In this document: in pieces, positions 30,219 to 39,846 of the stretch
How the letters are laid out: each line of letters begins with the position of its first letter
Position numbering within the stretch: position 1 is the stretch's first letter
NCBI GenBank assembly: GCA_016711125.1
Contig: JADJTQ010000012.1
Location: 1-64,000, forward strand
Length of the DNA: 64,000 bases
Source of the DNA: Saprospiraceae bacterium
Lineage (GTDB): Bacteria; Bacteroidota; Bacteroidia; Chitinophagales; Saprospiraceae
Direction: 5' to 3'
Made by a program: the position numbers and the translations under genes
Notes under the pieces: model-generated
Told to the model about the DNA's origin: nothing
Seen by the model: only the letters and a program-made list of their open reading frames with translations
The model's database searches: none

Positions 30219-31907
30219 ATGAGGTCCATGGTGAAACCAAATAATGTGCAATTTCTAAGCTCTTTTATAGATCGATTTTCTAAAGGAAAGCAATCTCAGC
30301 ATATCTTGCAATATCTTCTTTCTTTAGTCCTGGTTATTTATGTCTATCGGAGTACCTCTTTTTTACCGTTTCAAGATGAGATTGATGACTATCTGAATTT
30401 TGTGATTCAGATATTGGATCAAGGCCTCGGTCATCCATATGACCTGTACCGGGCGAGTTTTAGAACTATTCACAATCTATTTTTATATAAGCTCATGTAC
30501 TTCGCACAGTATCGAATCGTGCATTATTTAGATTTTAGATTACTACCTGTTTTAGGGTGCATGGCATACTGCATTGCTGTTTTTAAGCTAACTGATAGGC
30601 CATCTCTTAAATTACCTTTTAAATGGTTTGTCATTCCTTGTCTTATATTCTTTATTCCATTATATCAGGTACATAACTGGGGTATGGTTTCAGCAGGCTC
30701 ACTTTTTCGTTTGCTACTGGTTTTGCTTGGAGCTTCCTATCTTTTTAGCAAGTCTAGCTCTTCATTTTGGGGTTTGATATTGGTACTTTTTTTGAGCATT
30801 CAATCGGGGACAGGAGTATTGGTCTTCATTGCATTGATTTGTTCAGCATCTTTATATTTTAAATCTGTGACTCGGAGCAAGATTGTTCTTTTGATCCTGG
30901 GTGCCATTTTTGCAGCATTGGTTTTTAGTTGGAGAACAATCGAAGCTTCACCACCAGATATAACTTCATATTACAAGTATTTTCGTAGTATGGTTGAATA
31001 TGTCCTGGCGACATATGGTAGCGTTTTTCAAAGCATTTTAGAATTTGATCAAAGATATTTCTGCGTACTTCTTGGCCTCATACTACTTCTAGTTTTGACT
31101 TGGCAACTGTATTTAAACAGAGCATCGGTGTTGAAAGATCCAATCTTTGGTACCACTTTGATTTATTTATTAATCGTGCCAGTCCTTGGTGCCTCTCAGC
31201 GTTGGTATTTTTCCTATCATCACGCTTTATCTGATCGATTTGTCATTTATTCACTATTGATATTGGGTGTCATTGCTTTTCTCCTCACTAAGACCCTCAT
31301 AAACCGCAACTTGACATGGATCGCATTGATCTTGCAGGCTTCTTTTCTGATTTTTGCCGTTCAACTTATTTACTTAAATGGTGAAAAGATCTATAATCAT
31401 CGAATGATGTTGGAGGAGGGTTATACAAACCTGGTGGCTGATTCAACGATCGAGACGGTATATATGGATAAACCGCATGGAGATCGTTTTAAGGGTACAT
31501 TGACAAAAGCCATAAACCATGAGATCTTTGATGTACCAAATCTGTTCTGTAGTGAAATAAAAAGGGATCAGTTAGAGGCCTCTACTTTTCGAAAGATTAG
31601 CGTCTCTGAATTAGAGTTTGCCGGTCATAGAGACCGAAATATGCTGTATCTGCATTTGAGAGCAGACGCGGATATTATGGGGAAACGGGTTGGAATAATG
31701 TTTCGTAAGGTGTTTAGTAATGATGTGTATAAGGTGATGTTGAATCAGTATCGGGATAGATACTTTGGTATGGTCGATATCTCTCATTTGCCTGTCGATC
31801 TAGCTGACTATTCCATCTATGTATACTTGGAAGAACCGGATGCTTTGAATTTTATGGGTGATTTGAACCTGGAGGTTAAAGATCTAAGAGAAAACCCAAT
31901 TCAATAA
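30219..31907 (+). CDS. GT-C-like multi-pass membrane protein
   Basis: An intact 562-residue protein with about eleven hydrophobic segments in residues 25-395 and a 160-residue soluble C-terminus. The first periplasmic loop has TSFLPFQDEIDDYLNFVIQIL, closely parallel to PFSDEYELLDFINQF in the preceding gene, so the two are paralogues. An acidic DE/DD in this loop is the usual catalytic or metal site of GT-C glycosyltransferases. The later part (TLTKAINHEIFDVPNLFCSEI) is not recognised. It probably uses a polyprenyl-linked sugar on the periplasmic side. No sequence signature pins down the substrate. Confidence 0.6.
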   Translation: MRSMVKPNNVQFLSSFIDRFSKGKQSQHILQYLLSLVLVIYVYRSTSFLPFQDEIDDYLNFVIQILDQGLGHPYDLYRASFRTIHNLFLYKLMYFAQYRIVHYLDFRLLPVLGCMAYCIAVFKLTDRPSLKLPFKWFVIPCLIFFIPLYQVHNWGMVSAGSLFRLLLVLLGASYLFSKSSSSFWGLILVLFLSIQSGTGVLVFIALICSASLYFKSVTRSKIVLLILGAIFAALVFSWRTIEASPPDITSYYKYFRSMVEYVLATYGSVFQSILEFDQRYFCVLLGLILLLVLTWQLYLNRASVLKDPIFGTTLIYLLIVPVLGASQRWYFSYHHALSDRFVIYSLLILGVIAFLLTKTLINRNLTWIALILQASFLIFAVQLIYLNGEKIYNHRMMLEEGYTNLVADSTIETVYMDKPHGDRFKGTLTKAINHEIFDVPNLFCSEIKRDQLEASTFRKISVSELEFAGHRDRNMLYLHLRADADIMGKRVGIMFRKVFSNDVYKVMLNQYRDRYFGMVDISHLPVDLADYSIYVYLEEPDALNFMGDLNLEVKDLRENPIQ

Positions 31908-31924
31908 TTTGATACGACTGAAGA

Positions 31925-32614
31925 ATGAAGAAAGTTGCCATCTGTCAATCAAATTATATACCCTGGAAAGGCTATTTCGATATGATTAATATGGCTGATG
32001 TATTTGTGATTTACGATCATGTGCAATACACTAAAAATGACTGGCGTAATCGAAATGTAATAAAGACTCCTACAGGAATTAATTGGCTGACTATCCCAGT
32101 CAGACAAGAGCGTCTGGATCAAAGTATCGACGAAACCCAGATTTCATGGAACAAATGGAATATAAAACATTGGAAGAGTATCGTAGCAAATTATGCAAAA
32201 ACTCCCTACTTTAAAGAATATAAGGATTTTTTTGAGGAGTTATATAATGGAGCTACCAGTCATTATTTATCTGAAATTAATGTCCGCTTTATTAAAGGTA
32301 TATGTGAGGAGCTTCGCATCTCTACCGAAATGCGCTATTCCAGAGAGTTTCAGCAGAAGGGAGATAGAAATGATAATTTGATCAACATTTGCCTGGAAGT
32401 GGGGGCCAATACTTATGTGTCGGGTCCTGCAGCAAAGAGTTATCTGGATCTAAGGAAATTTGAAGAAAATGGTATTTCCGTTCAGTGGATGAATTATGAA
32501 GATTATCCTGTTTACCGGCAACAGTACGAACCATTCGCACATGGTGTTTCGATCATTGACGTCATCTTTAATCTGGGTTCCGGTTCTAAAGATTATTTGA
32601 AATCATTCGGATGA
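31925..32614 (+). CDS. wbqC: WbqC family protein
   Basis: A complete 229-residue WbqC-like protein, recognised by its opening (KVAICQSNYIPWKGYFDMI), YDHVQYTKNDWRNRNVI, and the late block AKSYLDLRKFEENGI then FNLGSGSKDYL. The family is found almost only in O-antigen and capsule loci. Its biochemical role is not settled, with acyl or aminoacyl transfer to amino sugars often proposed. It starts 17 bases after the membrane protein and its stop codon overlaps the start of the following sulfotransferase (ATGA), so these genes are co-translated. Confidence 0.88.
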   Translation: MKKVAICQSNYIPWKGYFDMINMADVFVIYDHVQYTKNDWRNRNVIKTPTGINWLTIPVRQERLDQSIDETQISWNKWNIKHWKSIVANYAKTPYFKEYKDFFEELYNGATSHYLSEINVRFIKGICEELRISTEMRYSREFQQKGDRNDNLINICLEVGANTYVSGPAAKSYLDLRKFEENGISVQWMNYEDYPVYRQQYEPFAHGVSIIDVIFNLGSGSKDYLKSFG

Positions 32615-33649
32615 GAGAGGTAATTGACCCTTCGTTAACTATTTTTTTATTACGGGATGTTACCGGTCAGGTACTACCCTCGTTGATAAGTATTTGAGCA
32701 ATCATCCGGATTGTCTGGCATTTAGTCAGCCTATTACACCGCTTTTCATTCACACAAAAGAAGCCTTCTATAGAGAGATCGGGATATCTTCAAAAAATTT
32801 TTAGGTGTTGGTGTCGATCCTATCTACGATCCAGTAATGTTTGAACAATTTCTGCAATTCAAGAACCTCAAACAGGAGACTCTTGAGATTTTGCTTCATG
32901 CCTATGAGTCTTTACTGATTAAGCTGGAATACGAAGCTTCGGTTGACCCATTTCCTGTTGATTTTCGGTCGATCTTTGTATTCTTACTGAAACTCCTGTA
33001 TAAAAGGTCAACGAAATCCATTGCTGCCTTGGGTCTGAAGGAAATATTGTGTCACGAATATATTTCCTATTTGATTAATCATAGAGTTAAAGTAGTTCTG
33101 ATTATTAGAGACCCCAGGAGTGTCATCGAATCTCTTAATTTTGGCGTTGGTGACCAGTTTACGGGAGGCATCCGACCTACACTTCTAAATCTTCATAATT
33201 GGCGGGAAGTAGCCGAGATTGGATTGCAACATAGAAAAAATGACAACCTCTTGTTGATCAAATATGAAGATTTTTTAAGTGACATTGCCATTAGGAAAAA
33301 GCTCACGGACTTCCTCCAATTAAAGTATACCTCAATAGATATCAAAGCCCTTAAAGATATGGACGGCAATAATTGGAGGGCAAATTCTTCCTTTGTCAAC
33401 CGAAATCGTGATAAACTGGATACTGCAACAACCCAATATATTGAAAGTATTTGTTTTTTTGAAATGCGCGCACTTGGGTATCAAACCGACATTGCCGCAG
33501 GGACAATTCCGGAAATTGTGAAAATATTTGAAGAGCCATGGACCATTTCTCCTCGTGACTATTACCTACATGACTACACTACAAACCAAGAGCACGTAGA
33601 TCAGGAAATCGAGCGATGGAGTCGTAAGATGAAGACATATTCTGAGTAG
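32611..33649 (+). CDS. Sulfotransferase, two frameshifts
   Basis: The gene begins with the ATG at 32611, overlapping the wbqC stop. A missing T in a T run near 32650 restores ITGCYRSGTTLVDKYLSNHP, the PAPS 5'-phosphosulfate loop. A missing A near 32797 restores KKFLGVGVDPIYDPVM. The remaining open frame (to 33649) has VVLIIRDPRSVIESLNFG, the 3'-phosphate motif, and LLLIKYEDFLSD. Restored length is about 345 residues, normal for the family. With the giant fusion at 19709 this gives the locus two sulfotransferases, implying a sulfated glycan. Confidence 0.78.
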
Positions 33650-33680
33650 TTGAAAATGGATATGTGTTCCAGAGATGTAG

Positions 33681-34313
33681 TCAGTTTTTAGATAGCTTCA
33701 TGTAGAAGAGGCTGTAAGGTATTCTTGTATGATTTTTAATGATCTGGCTGCTCACCGTATCGAAATATCCTTCCACCAATTGCAAATATCCTGAAGGAGT
33801 TCTGATGTTCTGTCCTCTATCCTTTGAAACGAACCATCTGGAAAGATATGACTGGTTTTCATGGAATAGCGAATCGGCAGTAAATGCGCTTCCACCGGCC
33901 TTTAAAAAATCAAAGACCAATTCTATGAGATGTCCGGAATCGTCATCATTTAGATGATGAATCAATCCATGCATATTAATAATGTCGAAATAACCTTTCC
34001 ATTCATCCCGGTAAACTTCGCCTACCATTTCATTGTAGAATTTTGCCCGATGGCCGTAATGGCTTCTGCAATAATTAATGTAATCAGACTCCATATCTAT
34101 GCCATGATACTCAATGTTTTCGGGTAAATATTTTAAAATATGCGCAGTGCCACATCCTATATCCAATATCCGGTCGCCTTCTTTTATTTGGAAACTATCC
34201 ACATACCATTGCCGGTACTTTTCTCCACCAAAAATCATGCGCTTCAGATTATACATTTGGGGGATTTCCAAAAGTTTTCTGATTCCCGTATTGATATGAG
34301 GACCTTTCTTCAT
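33681..34313 (-). CDS. Class I SAM-dependent methyltransferase
   Basis: A 210-residue protein with GDRILDIGCGTAHILKYLP (motif I), IEYHGIDMESDYINY (motif II), FDIINMHGLIHHLND (motif IV) and LKAGGSAFTADS (motif V). It lies on the minus strand, 36 bases downstream of the GtrB-like gene, forming a two-gene unit inside an otherwise plus-strand locus. The substrate is unknown; glycan or lipid-linked sugar modification is likely from position. Confidence 0.82.
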   Translation of the reverse strand: MKKGPHINTGIRKLLEIPQMYNLKRMIFGGEKYRQWYVDSFQIKEGDRILDIGCGTAHILKYLPENIEYHGIDMESDYINYCRSHYGHRAKFYNEMVGEVYRDEWKGYFDIINMHGLIHHLNDDDSGHLIELVFDFLKAGGSAFTADSLFHENQSYLSRWFVSKDRGQNIRTPSGYLQLVEGYFDTVSSQIIKNHTRIPYSLFYMKLSKN

Positions 34314-34349
34314 GACTTTAATCGTGTTGACAAATCATTTCCTTGTCTC

Positions 34350-35300
34350 CTAAGAATCATTTTTGATGATTTCCTTGATGTGGTACGGTTGCCGTTGCTC
34401 ACTATTTCTAATTACCCTGATTAAATACTCTCCAATGATCCCAATGCCCAGCATTTGAATGCCTCCAAAAAAAACCACTGCTACCATGGTCGAAGTCCAA
34501 CCCGGAATGATGGTATTATTGGTCCATCGTTCAATAATAATAAGAATAATTGCAGCAAAACTTAGGAGCGATATGATCAGTCCGATCTGACCCATTATTC
34601 GAAGCAAAAGCGACGAATTATTGATGATCAGATGACTGAACATCTTCAATTGTTTATAAAAAGTGTATCCTGTCTTTCCTTCGTTTCGAGGATAGTGTTC
34701 CAGGGCAACAGTACAAATGTCTTTACTAACATGAAACATCAAAGCTGGTATGAATGGCGCCGGAGTCTTTGTTGATAGAATGCCATCAATCACACTTCGA
34801 TTTAGAAGTCTGAAGGAAGTCAATTGGATGTTTTTCGGTTTGTCAAGAATATAGTAGTCGAAGTATCCCTTAATTTTGGATGCGATGCGTTTTCGAAAGT
34901 GATGCTTTTTTCTTGGAAATTCGCCGATGACAATATCATGGTCTCTTTTTTCAAGAAGTTGAGGAATGTCTTCGGGTGCATGTTGTAAGTCGTCGTCCAT
35001 GGTTATTACGAATTGACCCAGGGCTTGATACATTCCGCAAATGGTCGCTGCTTGCTGGCCGAAATTCCGGGTCAGTTGAATTCCAATATTGTGTTTATCC
35101 GAGGCTACCAGCTTTTTGATAGTCTCCCATGTTCGGGGATCTGGAGAGTGATCATTAACCAGGATGATTTCATAATTTTCACCAACGGCATTCATGGTCT
35201 GAATAATCCGCTCCACAAGCTGCTTTAGAGAATTGTGCGTATTATAAACCGGAATGATGATTGATATCATAGGCACATGAACATTCACTTGAGTTGCCAT
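34350..35300 (-). CDS. GtrB/ArnC-type membrane GT2 glycosyltransferase
   Basis: A 316-residue enzyme with GT2 catalytic blocks (ISIIIPVYNTHNSL, EIILVNDHSPDPRTWE, FVITMDDDLQHAPEDIPQLL) and two C-terminal membrane spans (about residues 240-260 and 270-295). The family tail is MLGIGIIGEYLIRVIRNSEQRQPYHI. Enzymes of this shape attach a sugar to undecaprenyl phosphate. A GtrA-like flippase gene lies on the opposite strand at 37478, completing a Gtr-like pair. The initiating Met may be the internal one before ISIII; the first ATG gives a ten-residue extension. Confidence 0.88.
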   Translation of the reverse strand: MATQVNVHVPMISIIIPVYNTHNSLKQLVERIIQTMNAVGENYEIILVNDHSPDPRTWETIKKLVASDKHNIGIQLTRNFGQQAATICGMYQALGQFVITMDDDLQHAPEDIPQLLEKRDHDIVIGEFPRKKHHFRKRIASKIKGYFDYYILDKPKNIQLTSFRLLNRSVIDGILSTKTPAPFIPALMFHVSKDICTVALEHYPRNEGKTGYTFYKQLKMFSHLIINNSSLLLRIMGQIGLIISLLSFAAIILIIIERWTNNTIIPGWTSTMVAVVFFGGIQMLGIGIIGEYLIRVIRNSEQRQPYHIKEIIKNDS

Positions 35301-35493
35301 CAGGGATTGAAATAAAGTAGAAAGCTAGAAAAAAATCATCAATTGCTAGGTCTATTGCCAATTTAATGGGTCCTCTACGGTAAGCGAACCTGGTAATCAA
35401 AGCTACCCCAGACATTTAGATCTCGAAAGAGGGATATTGACGAATTTGGTACATTTGAAGCATGATTAGAAGAACCTCCGTGTGATTACTAAA

Positions 35494-36325
35494 ATGGAGA
35501 TGCAACGATATTCAGACAATTTGAAGCTGCACGAAACTATTTGGCGGCCAGCTCATTTTGAGACGGAAATATCCTATCCTGAAGACGGAAATGAGGTGTG
35601 TTTTCAAGTGGAGGACGAATCATTTTGGTTTAGGCACCGAAACGAGTCGATCCTGCATTGCGTGGATACCTATCACGATAAGTCCGATTTCCTCTTTGAT
35701 GTAGGAGGGGGTAACGGCTATGTTGCATCTTATATGGAGAAGTCGGGAATAAAAGTTTGTTTGGTTGAGCCAGGCCCTGAAGGTGTAATAAAGGCGGGGG
35801 AAAGGGGCTTGAAAAACATTGTGGAATCTACATTTGAAGACTGTCGATTCAGGTCAGAAAGTCTATCTTCGGTGGGTCTTTTTGATGTCGTGGAGCATGT
35901 GAAAGATGACGTGGGTTTTCTCACCATGGTGGCCGAGAAAGTGAAGCCGGGAGGACACGTATTTTTGACAGTTCCTGCATTTGATTTCCTTTGGTCGCGA
36001 AATGATAGCGTTGCCGGCCATTTTCGTCGTTACACATTGTCATCCTTGCAAACGGTACTCACTAGTGCTGGCTTTTCAGTATCCTATAGTAGTTATCTTT
36101 TCAGTTGGCTGGTCGTCCCAATCTTTCTATTTAGGTCGATTCCCAGCAAATTGGGCGTAATAAGTGGAACGAATGTGCGAAAAAACCCTGAAACATCATA
36201 AAGTTAAGGAAGGCTTGGTTAAGCAATTATTGAACGAGATATCTAATTGGGAATTGAGGAAAATTGATAAAGCAGAAAAGATGTCAATGGGTTCAAGTTG
36301 CATCATCGTTGGAACAAAAATCTGA
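35494..36325 (+). CDS. Class I SAM-dependent methyltransferase, one frameshift
   Basis: FLFDVGGGNGYVASYMEK is motif I, VCLVEPGPEGVI motif II, LFDVVEHVKDDVGFL motif IV, and KPGGHVFLTVPAFDFLWSRND with HFRRYTLSSLQTVL the Methyltransf_11/23-type C-terminal part. The frame stops at 36201, but removing one A from the run near 36186 continues it to 36325. That gives KHHKVKEGLVKQLLNE and GSSCIIVGTKI, the usual last strand. Restored length is about 277 residues. A TACATTTG box near 35452 may be its promoter. The gene is followed after 8 bases by the aminotransferase. Confidence 0.78.
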
Positions 36326-36333
36326 TGGAATAG

Positions 36334-37473
36334 ATGGAGAGAATACCCTTTAATAAACCCTATTTGTCGGGTAAGGAATTGTATTATATCTCTAAGACAA
36401 TTCATGATGGCCGGGCTGCTGGAAACCAGACTTTCACTAAAAAGAGTCAGGCTTTTTTCGAATCAAAGTACGGATTTAGCAAGACCTTGCTAACGACCTC
36501 TTGCACGGATGCTCTTGAACTAGGATCTTTACTGCTTGATATCCGGGAGGGAGATGAGATCATTTTGCCTTCTTATACTTTTGTGTCTACCGCAAATCCT
36601 TTCATCTTGAGAGGAGCCAAATTGGTATTTGTAGATAGTAACCAGTTGAATCCAAATATAGATTGTGATGCAATTGAACCCCTTATTACAAATCGGACCA
36701 AGGCCATTGTTGTGGTGCACTATGGAGGGGTTGCGTGCGATATGGCCAGATTAAAGGAGCTTACTGAACGTTATGGCCTCTTTTTGGTTGAGGATGCCGC
36801 CCAGGCGATCGATTCTTTTTATCATGGCAGAGCACTGGGCTCATTTGGAGATGTGGCCGCTTTTTCTTTTCATGAGACAAAAAACATCATATGTGGAGAA
36901 GGAGGAATGCTGGTGATTAATAATGAAAAATTTCAACAACGATCCGAAATCTTATGGGAAAAAGGTACTAACCGATCTGCATTTTTCCGGGGCGAGATCA
37001 ATAAGTATGAGTGGGTTGATGTCGGGTCTTCGTTTCTTCCTTCAGATATTCTTAGTGCATTTCTCTATGCCCAGTTGGAAAACCTGGAAGACATACAGCA
37101 AGCCCGATTGCTTAAATGGGAAAGATATAATGACGGGCTTGCTACACTTGAGGAGCAATATGATGTTAAAAGACCTCATTTACCTGATTACGCTACGAAA
37201 AATGGACACCTCTTTTACCTCGTTTGTCGCTCACTGGATGAGCGCACAAAATTGATTGACTATTTGAAAGACAAGCAGATTCAGGCGGTTTTTCACTACC
37301 TGAGCCTTCATGATAGTCCCTACTTCCGTAGTCAGCATGATGGCAGAGATCTGGTCTTTTGCAAGGAGTATACCGATCGATTGGTTAGATTACCTCTTTA
37401 TTACGAGTTGACTTCCGGGCAGCAAGATTACGTCATTGATAGCATCCTGCATTTTTACCGCTCCAATATCTGA
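36334..37473 (+). CDS. rffA: DegT/DnrJ/EryC1 sugar aminotransferase, RffA/WecE-like
   Basis: A complete 379-residue PLP enzyme. It has the RffA-type start (IPFNKPYLSGKELYYISK), TTSCTDALEL at the phosphate-binding position, HYGGVACDM, VEDAAQAIDS (Asp pairing with the pyridine nitrogen), and SFHETKNIICGEGG with the Schiff-base lysine at residue 183, about where E. coli RffA has it. It should convert dTDP-4-keto-6-deoxyglucose to dTDP-4-amino-4,6-dideoxygalactose (Fuc4N) with glutamate as amino donor. The dTDP-sugar synthesis genes (rmlA/B) are not in this window. Its product is probably a building block for the local glycan. Confidence 0.9.
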   Translation: MERIPFNKPYLSGKELYYISKTIHDGRAAGNQTFTKKSQAFFESKYGFSKTLLTTSCTDALELGSLLLDIREGDEIILPSYTFVSTANPFILRGAKLVFVDSNQLNPNIDCDAIEPLITNRTKAIVVVHYGGVACDMARLKELTERYGLFLVEDAAQAIDSFYHGRALGSFGDVAAFSFHETKNIICGEGGMLVINNEKFQQRSEILWEKGTNRSAFFRGEINKYEWVDVGSSFLPSDILSAFLYAQLENLEDIQQARLLKWERYNDGLATLEEQYDVKRPHLPDYATKNGHLFYLVCRSLDERTKLIDYLKDKQIQAVFHYLSLHDSPYFRSQHDGRDLVFCKEYTDRLVRLPLYYELTSGQQDYVIDSILHFYRSNI

Positions 37474-37477
37474 GTCA

Positions 37478-37870
37478 TTGATTAAGAAGATATTAACCGA
37501 AATAGTCTCTGGGAAATTTCCAAAGTTTATGATGGTCGGTGCTGCCCTTTTTGTTTTTGGGTTAATCGCCTACTATTTGACACTCGAAGTCTGGAAATGG
37601 CCGCTTTATCCGACCTACATTGCTATCTACATATTGTCGGTCTATCTTTCATTTTATCTAAATGCCAGATATACTTTTGATCAGAAACGATCAGCAAAGA
37701 AATTGGGCAGGTATTATATCGTGTTTATCGCAGGTCTGGGTTTTGGACTTGGATTGTTATGGCTATTTGACTACTTATTCGACTTTAAACCCTTTTATCT
37801 GGTGTACCTGATTCTCATCCCAAGAGTGATTTTTACTTATTTGTTGTCGAGGATTTATGTCTTTGAGTAG
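37478..37870 (+). CDS. GtrA-like membrane protein
   Basis: About 131 residues with four membrane spans and the GtrA opening (KFPKFMMVGAALFVFGLIAYYL), NARYTFDQKRS after span two, and the closing RIYVF. No ATG fits. A TTG at 37478, four bases after the aminotransferase stop, gives the full first helix; the upstream in-frame TTG at 37436 would overlap that gene. GtrA-like proteins flip undecaprenyl-phosphate-linked sugars made by GtrB enzymes, one of which is encoded at 34350. Confidence 0.8.
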   Translation: MIKKILTEIVSGKFPKFMMVGAALFVFGLIAYYLTLEVWKWPLYPTYIAIYILSVYLSFYLNARYTFDQKRSAKKLGRYYIVFIAGLGFGLGLLWLFDYLFDFKPFYLVYLILIPRVIFTYLLSRIYVFE

Positions 37871-38160
37871 AATGTCTTGAGATACTCAGATGTCCTTGGA
37901 TGATGCCAGGTTTATAGACTAATTGGCTCAATACAATCCAGGATAAATGCATTAGAAAAATTCTAATTAAGCCAGAATGACCAGATACTGCTTCCTCGCC
38001 TACTTCGTGTGTTGCTCGATACCCGTAAAAGTTGTATTTTCATAATAAAATTCGTAGGATGAGGTATTTAACGATCATTTGTTTAATGATTACGGTCCAA
38101 CCATCTAACTATCGAATTTGACTTTCCCCTTTAAAATTGCTTAGATCTAAAAAAAACAGA

Positions 38161-39282
38161 ATGAAGAAGACAATTGTAATTATTATCCATATGATCTTTG
38201 TCGGGAGTTTGTCAGCACAAGACCGGCTAGAAATCCAAGGATCAACTACCACCAGGGATACGGTGGCGATCATCAAAGTGAACTATCAGGGCATTGCTGA
38301 GACTGTTGGACTTTATGTACACTCGGAACCCACCCCAGATTTTGGGCTCGGAGGTGTCTTTTTCGGTGGTCAATCTGGATTACAGGGACATAGTTCAACC
38401 GGGACGGGAATAAATGGTATTAGTCAAATGGGACATGGAGTTTCTGGATATAGTTACTCAGGAATCGGAATATCTGGTTCGAGTAAATTTTCATATGGAG
38501 TCCTTGGTGCAAGTGAGTCATCAAATGGCATTCGAGGCACGAGTATAGATGCCGCTGGAGTTGTAGGGGGCAGCTCTGAGGGATATGGCGTTGAAGGGGG
38601 TAGTGAACTAAATTATGGAGTGAGGGCTGGAAGCATGTTCAACTATGGAGTTTTTGGTATAAGTGCTGCCAAGGCAGGTGGCTTCTTTCAAGGTGAAGGG
38701 TCCGCTATTGAGCTAGGTGGTACACTTTCTATTTATGATACTGGCAGCGATGATGCAGTGATACGATCTCAGGAAGACCAGGTAGATGGAGATTTAATAC
38801 TAGTATCAAACGACAACGTTGAGTTCCATTTGGATGAGGACAATAATTCCACATCTTTTTTCCGGGTTAAAAATGGGGATAATACGGACATAATGAGCCT
38901 GGATGAGAATGGCAATCTTACCCTGGCAGGCACTTGCAGTTGCGCATCAGATGTTAACCGGAAAGAAAATATACAGTCAGTTGATTTAAATAAGATATTA
39001 TTGACTGTCGCGAGTTTACCGGTAAAGCAATGGCAATTCAAAAATGATCCTACCCCTCATATAGGACCTATGGCACAGGATTTTTACCATGCGTTTGGTT
39101 TAGGTGCAGATAGTACGTCTATTGCCGTTCTCGACGCTCAGGGTGTTGCTTTTGCCGCCATCCAAGCGCTAAAACAGGAGAATGACCAGTTAAGAGAGGC
39201 CCTTCTAATATTGAAAGCAGAGGTCGTTGAGAATAGACAGATGATCTTGACAAATAAAACCCGAAAGAGGAAAGAGAAGTGA
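38161..39282 (+). CDS. Tail-spike-like secreted repeat protein with S74 domain
   Basis: The ATG at 38161 opens a signal peptide (MKKTIVIIIHMIFVGSLSA-Q); the frame is open 24 bases further. Residues 60-190 hold about ten 12-16 residue glycine repeats of the form GI.G.S..G.GV.G (GISGSSKFSYGVLGASESS), suggestive of a beta-helical or triple-stranded shaft. From about residue 260, CASDVNRKENIQSVDLNKIL starts a Peptidase_S74 domain (LPVKQWQFKND, HIGPMAQDFYHAFGLGADST, AFAAIQALKQEN). There is no T9SS tail; the end is lysine-rich (KTRKRKEK). This is a probable trimeric surface fibre. A decayed copy of the 3' end follows. Confidence 0.85.
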   Translation: MKKTIVIIIHMIFVGSLSAQDRLEIQGSTTTRDTVAIIKVNYQGIAETVGLYVHSEPTPDFGLGGVFFGGQSGLQGHSSTGTGINGISQMGHGVSGYSYSGIGISGSSKFSYGVLGASESSNGIRGTSIDAAGVVGGSSEGYGVEGGSELNYGVRAGSMFNYGVFGISAAKAGGFFQGEGSAIELGGTLSIYDTGSDDAVIRSQEDQVDGDLILVSNDNVEFHLDEDNNSTSFFRVKNGDNTDIMSLDENGNLTLAGTCSCASDVNRKENIQSVDLNKILLTVASLPVKQWQFKNDPTPHIGPMAQDFYHAFGLGADSTSIAVLDAQGVAFAAIQALKQENDQLREALLILKAEVVENRQMILTNKTRKRKEK

Positions 39283-39384
39283 TAACAAAAAGGTCTTTGG
39301 AGCATTAGTTGTCCTTGAAAGACATTTAGATTAATATGCCTGCCAGTTGTTGTTAATTGGGACTCTAGAAATGTTACCTAGCTG

Positions 39385-39740
39385 GAATTTTAGGCAGCAC
39401 TTGCAGCTGCGTATCGGATGTCAATTGAAAAGGCCATATGCGATAACTTGAGCTATATAAGATATTAATGTCTGTTGCGACCTTGCCGATAAAGCAATGG
39501 CATTTAAGAATGAAACGACGACTCACATAGGACCGATGGCTCAAGATTTTTATCAGGCGTTCGGTTTGGGAGTCGATAGCACCTCCATTGCTGTGCTCGA
39601 TGCAAAAGGCGTTGCATTTGCTGCTATTCAAGCGCTAAAAATCGAGAATGATGAGCTAAAGAGAACAACTTCTTGTGCTAAAGGAGGAGGTTGCTGGTAT
39701 CAAGACAAAGTCTTCTGTACGTAAAGGCCGAAGGAAGAAA
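39385..39740 (+). pseudogene. Decayed copy of the S74 3' end
   Basis: The DNA repeats the last 330 bases of the preceding gene: TCSCVSDVN, LPIKQWH, HIGPMAQDFYQAFGLGVDST, VAFAAIQALKIENDEL, and a final KGRRKK. Several indels put these in different frames, and no start or signal peptide is present. It is a tandem partial duplicate beginning about 100 bases after the parent's stop. Confidence 0.85.
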
Positions 39741-39750
39741 TAGGAAGATG

Positions 39751-39846
39751 GTTAAGTGGTCAAGTGGTCAAGTAGTTAGTAGTTAGTAGTTAAGTAGTTA
39801 AGTAGTTAAGTAGTTAAGTAGTTAAGTAGTTAATTAGTTAATTAAG
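39751..39846. repeat. 8-bp microsatellite
   Basis: Tandem units of TAAGTAGT (five in exact register, flanked by 7- and 8-base variants such as GGTCAAGT and AGTTAGT). The array is non-coding and directly follows the S74 remnant. Confidence 0.9.
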
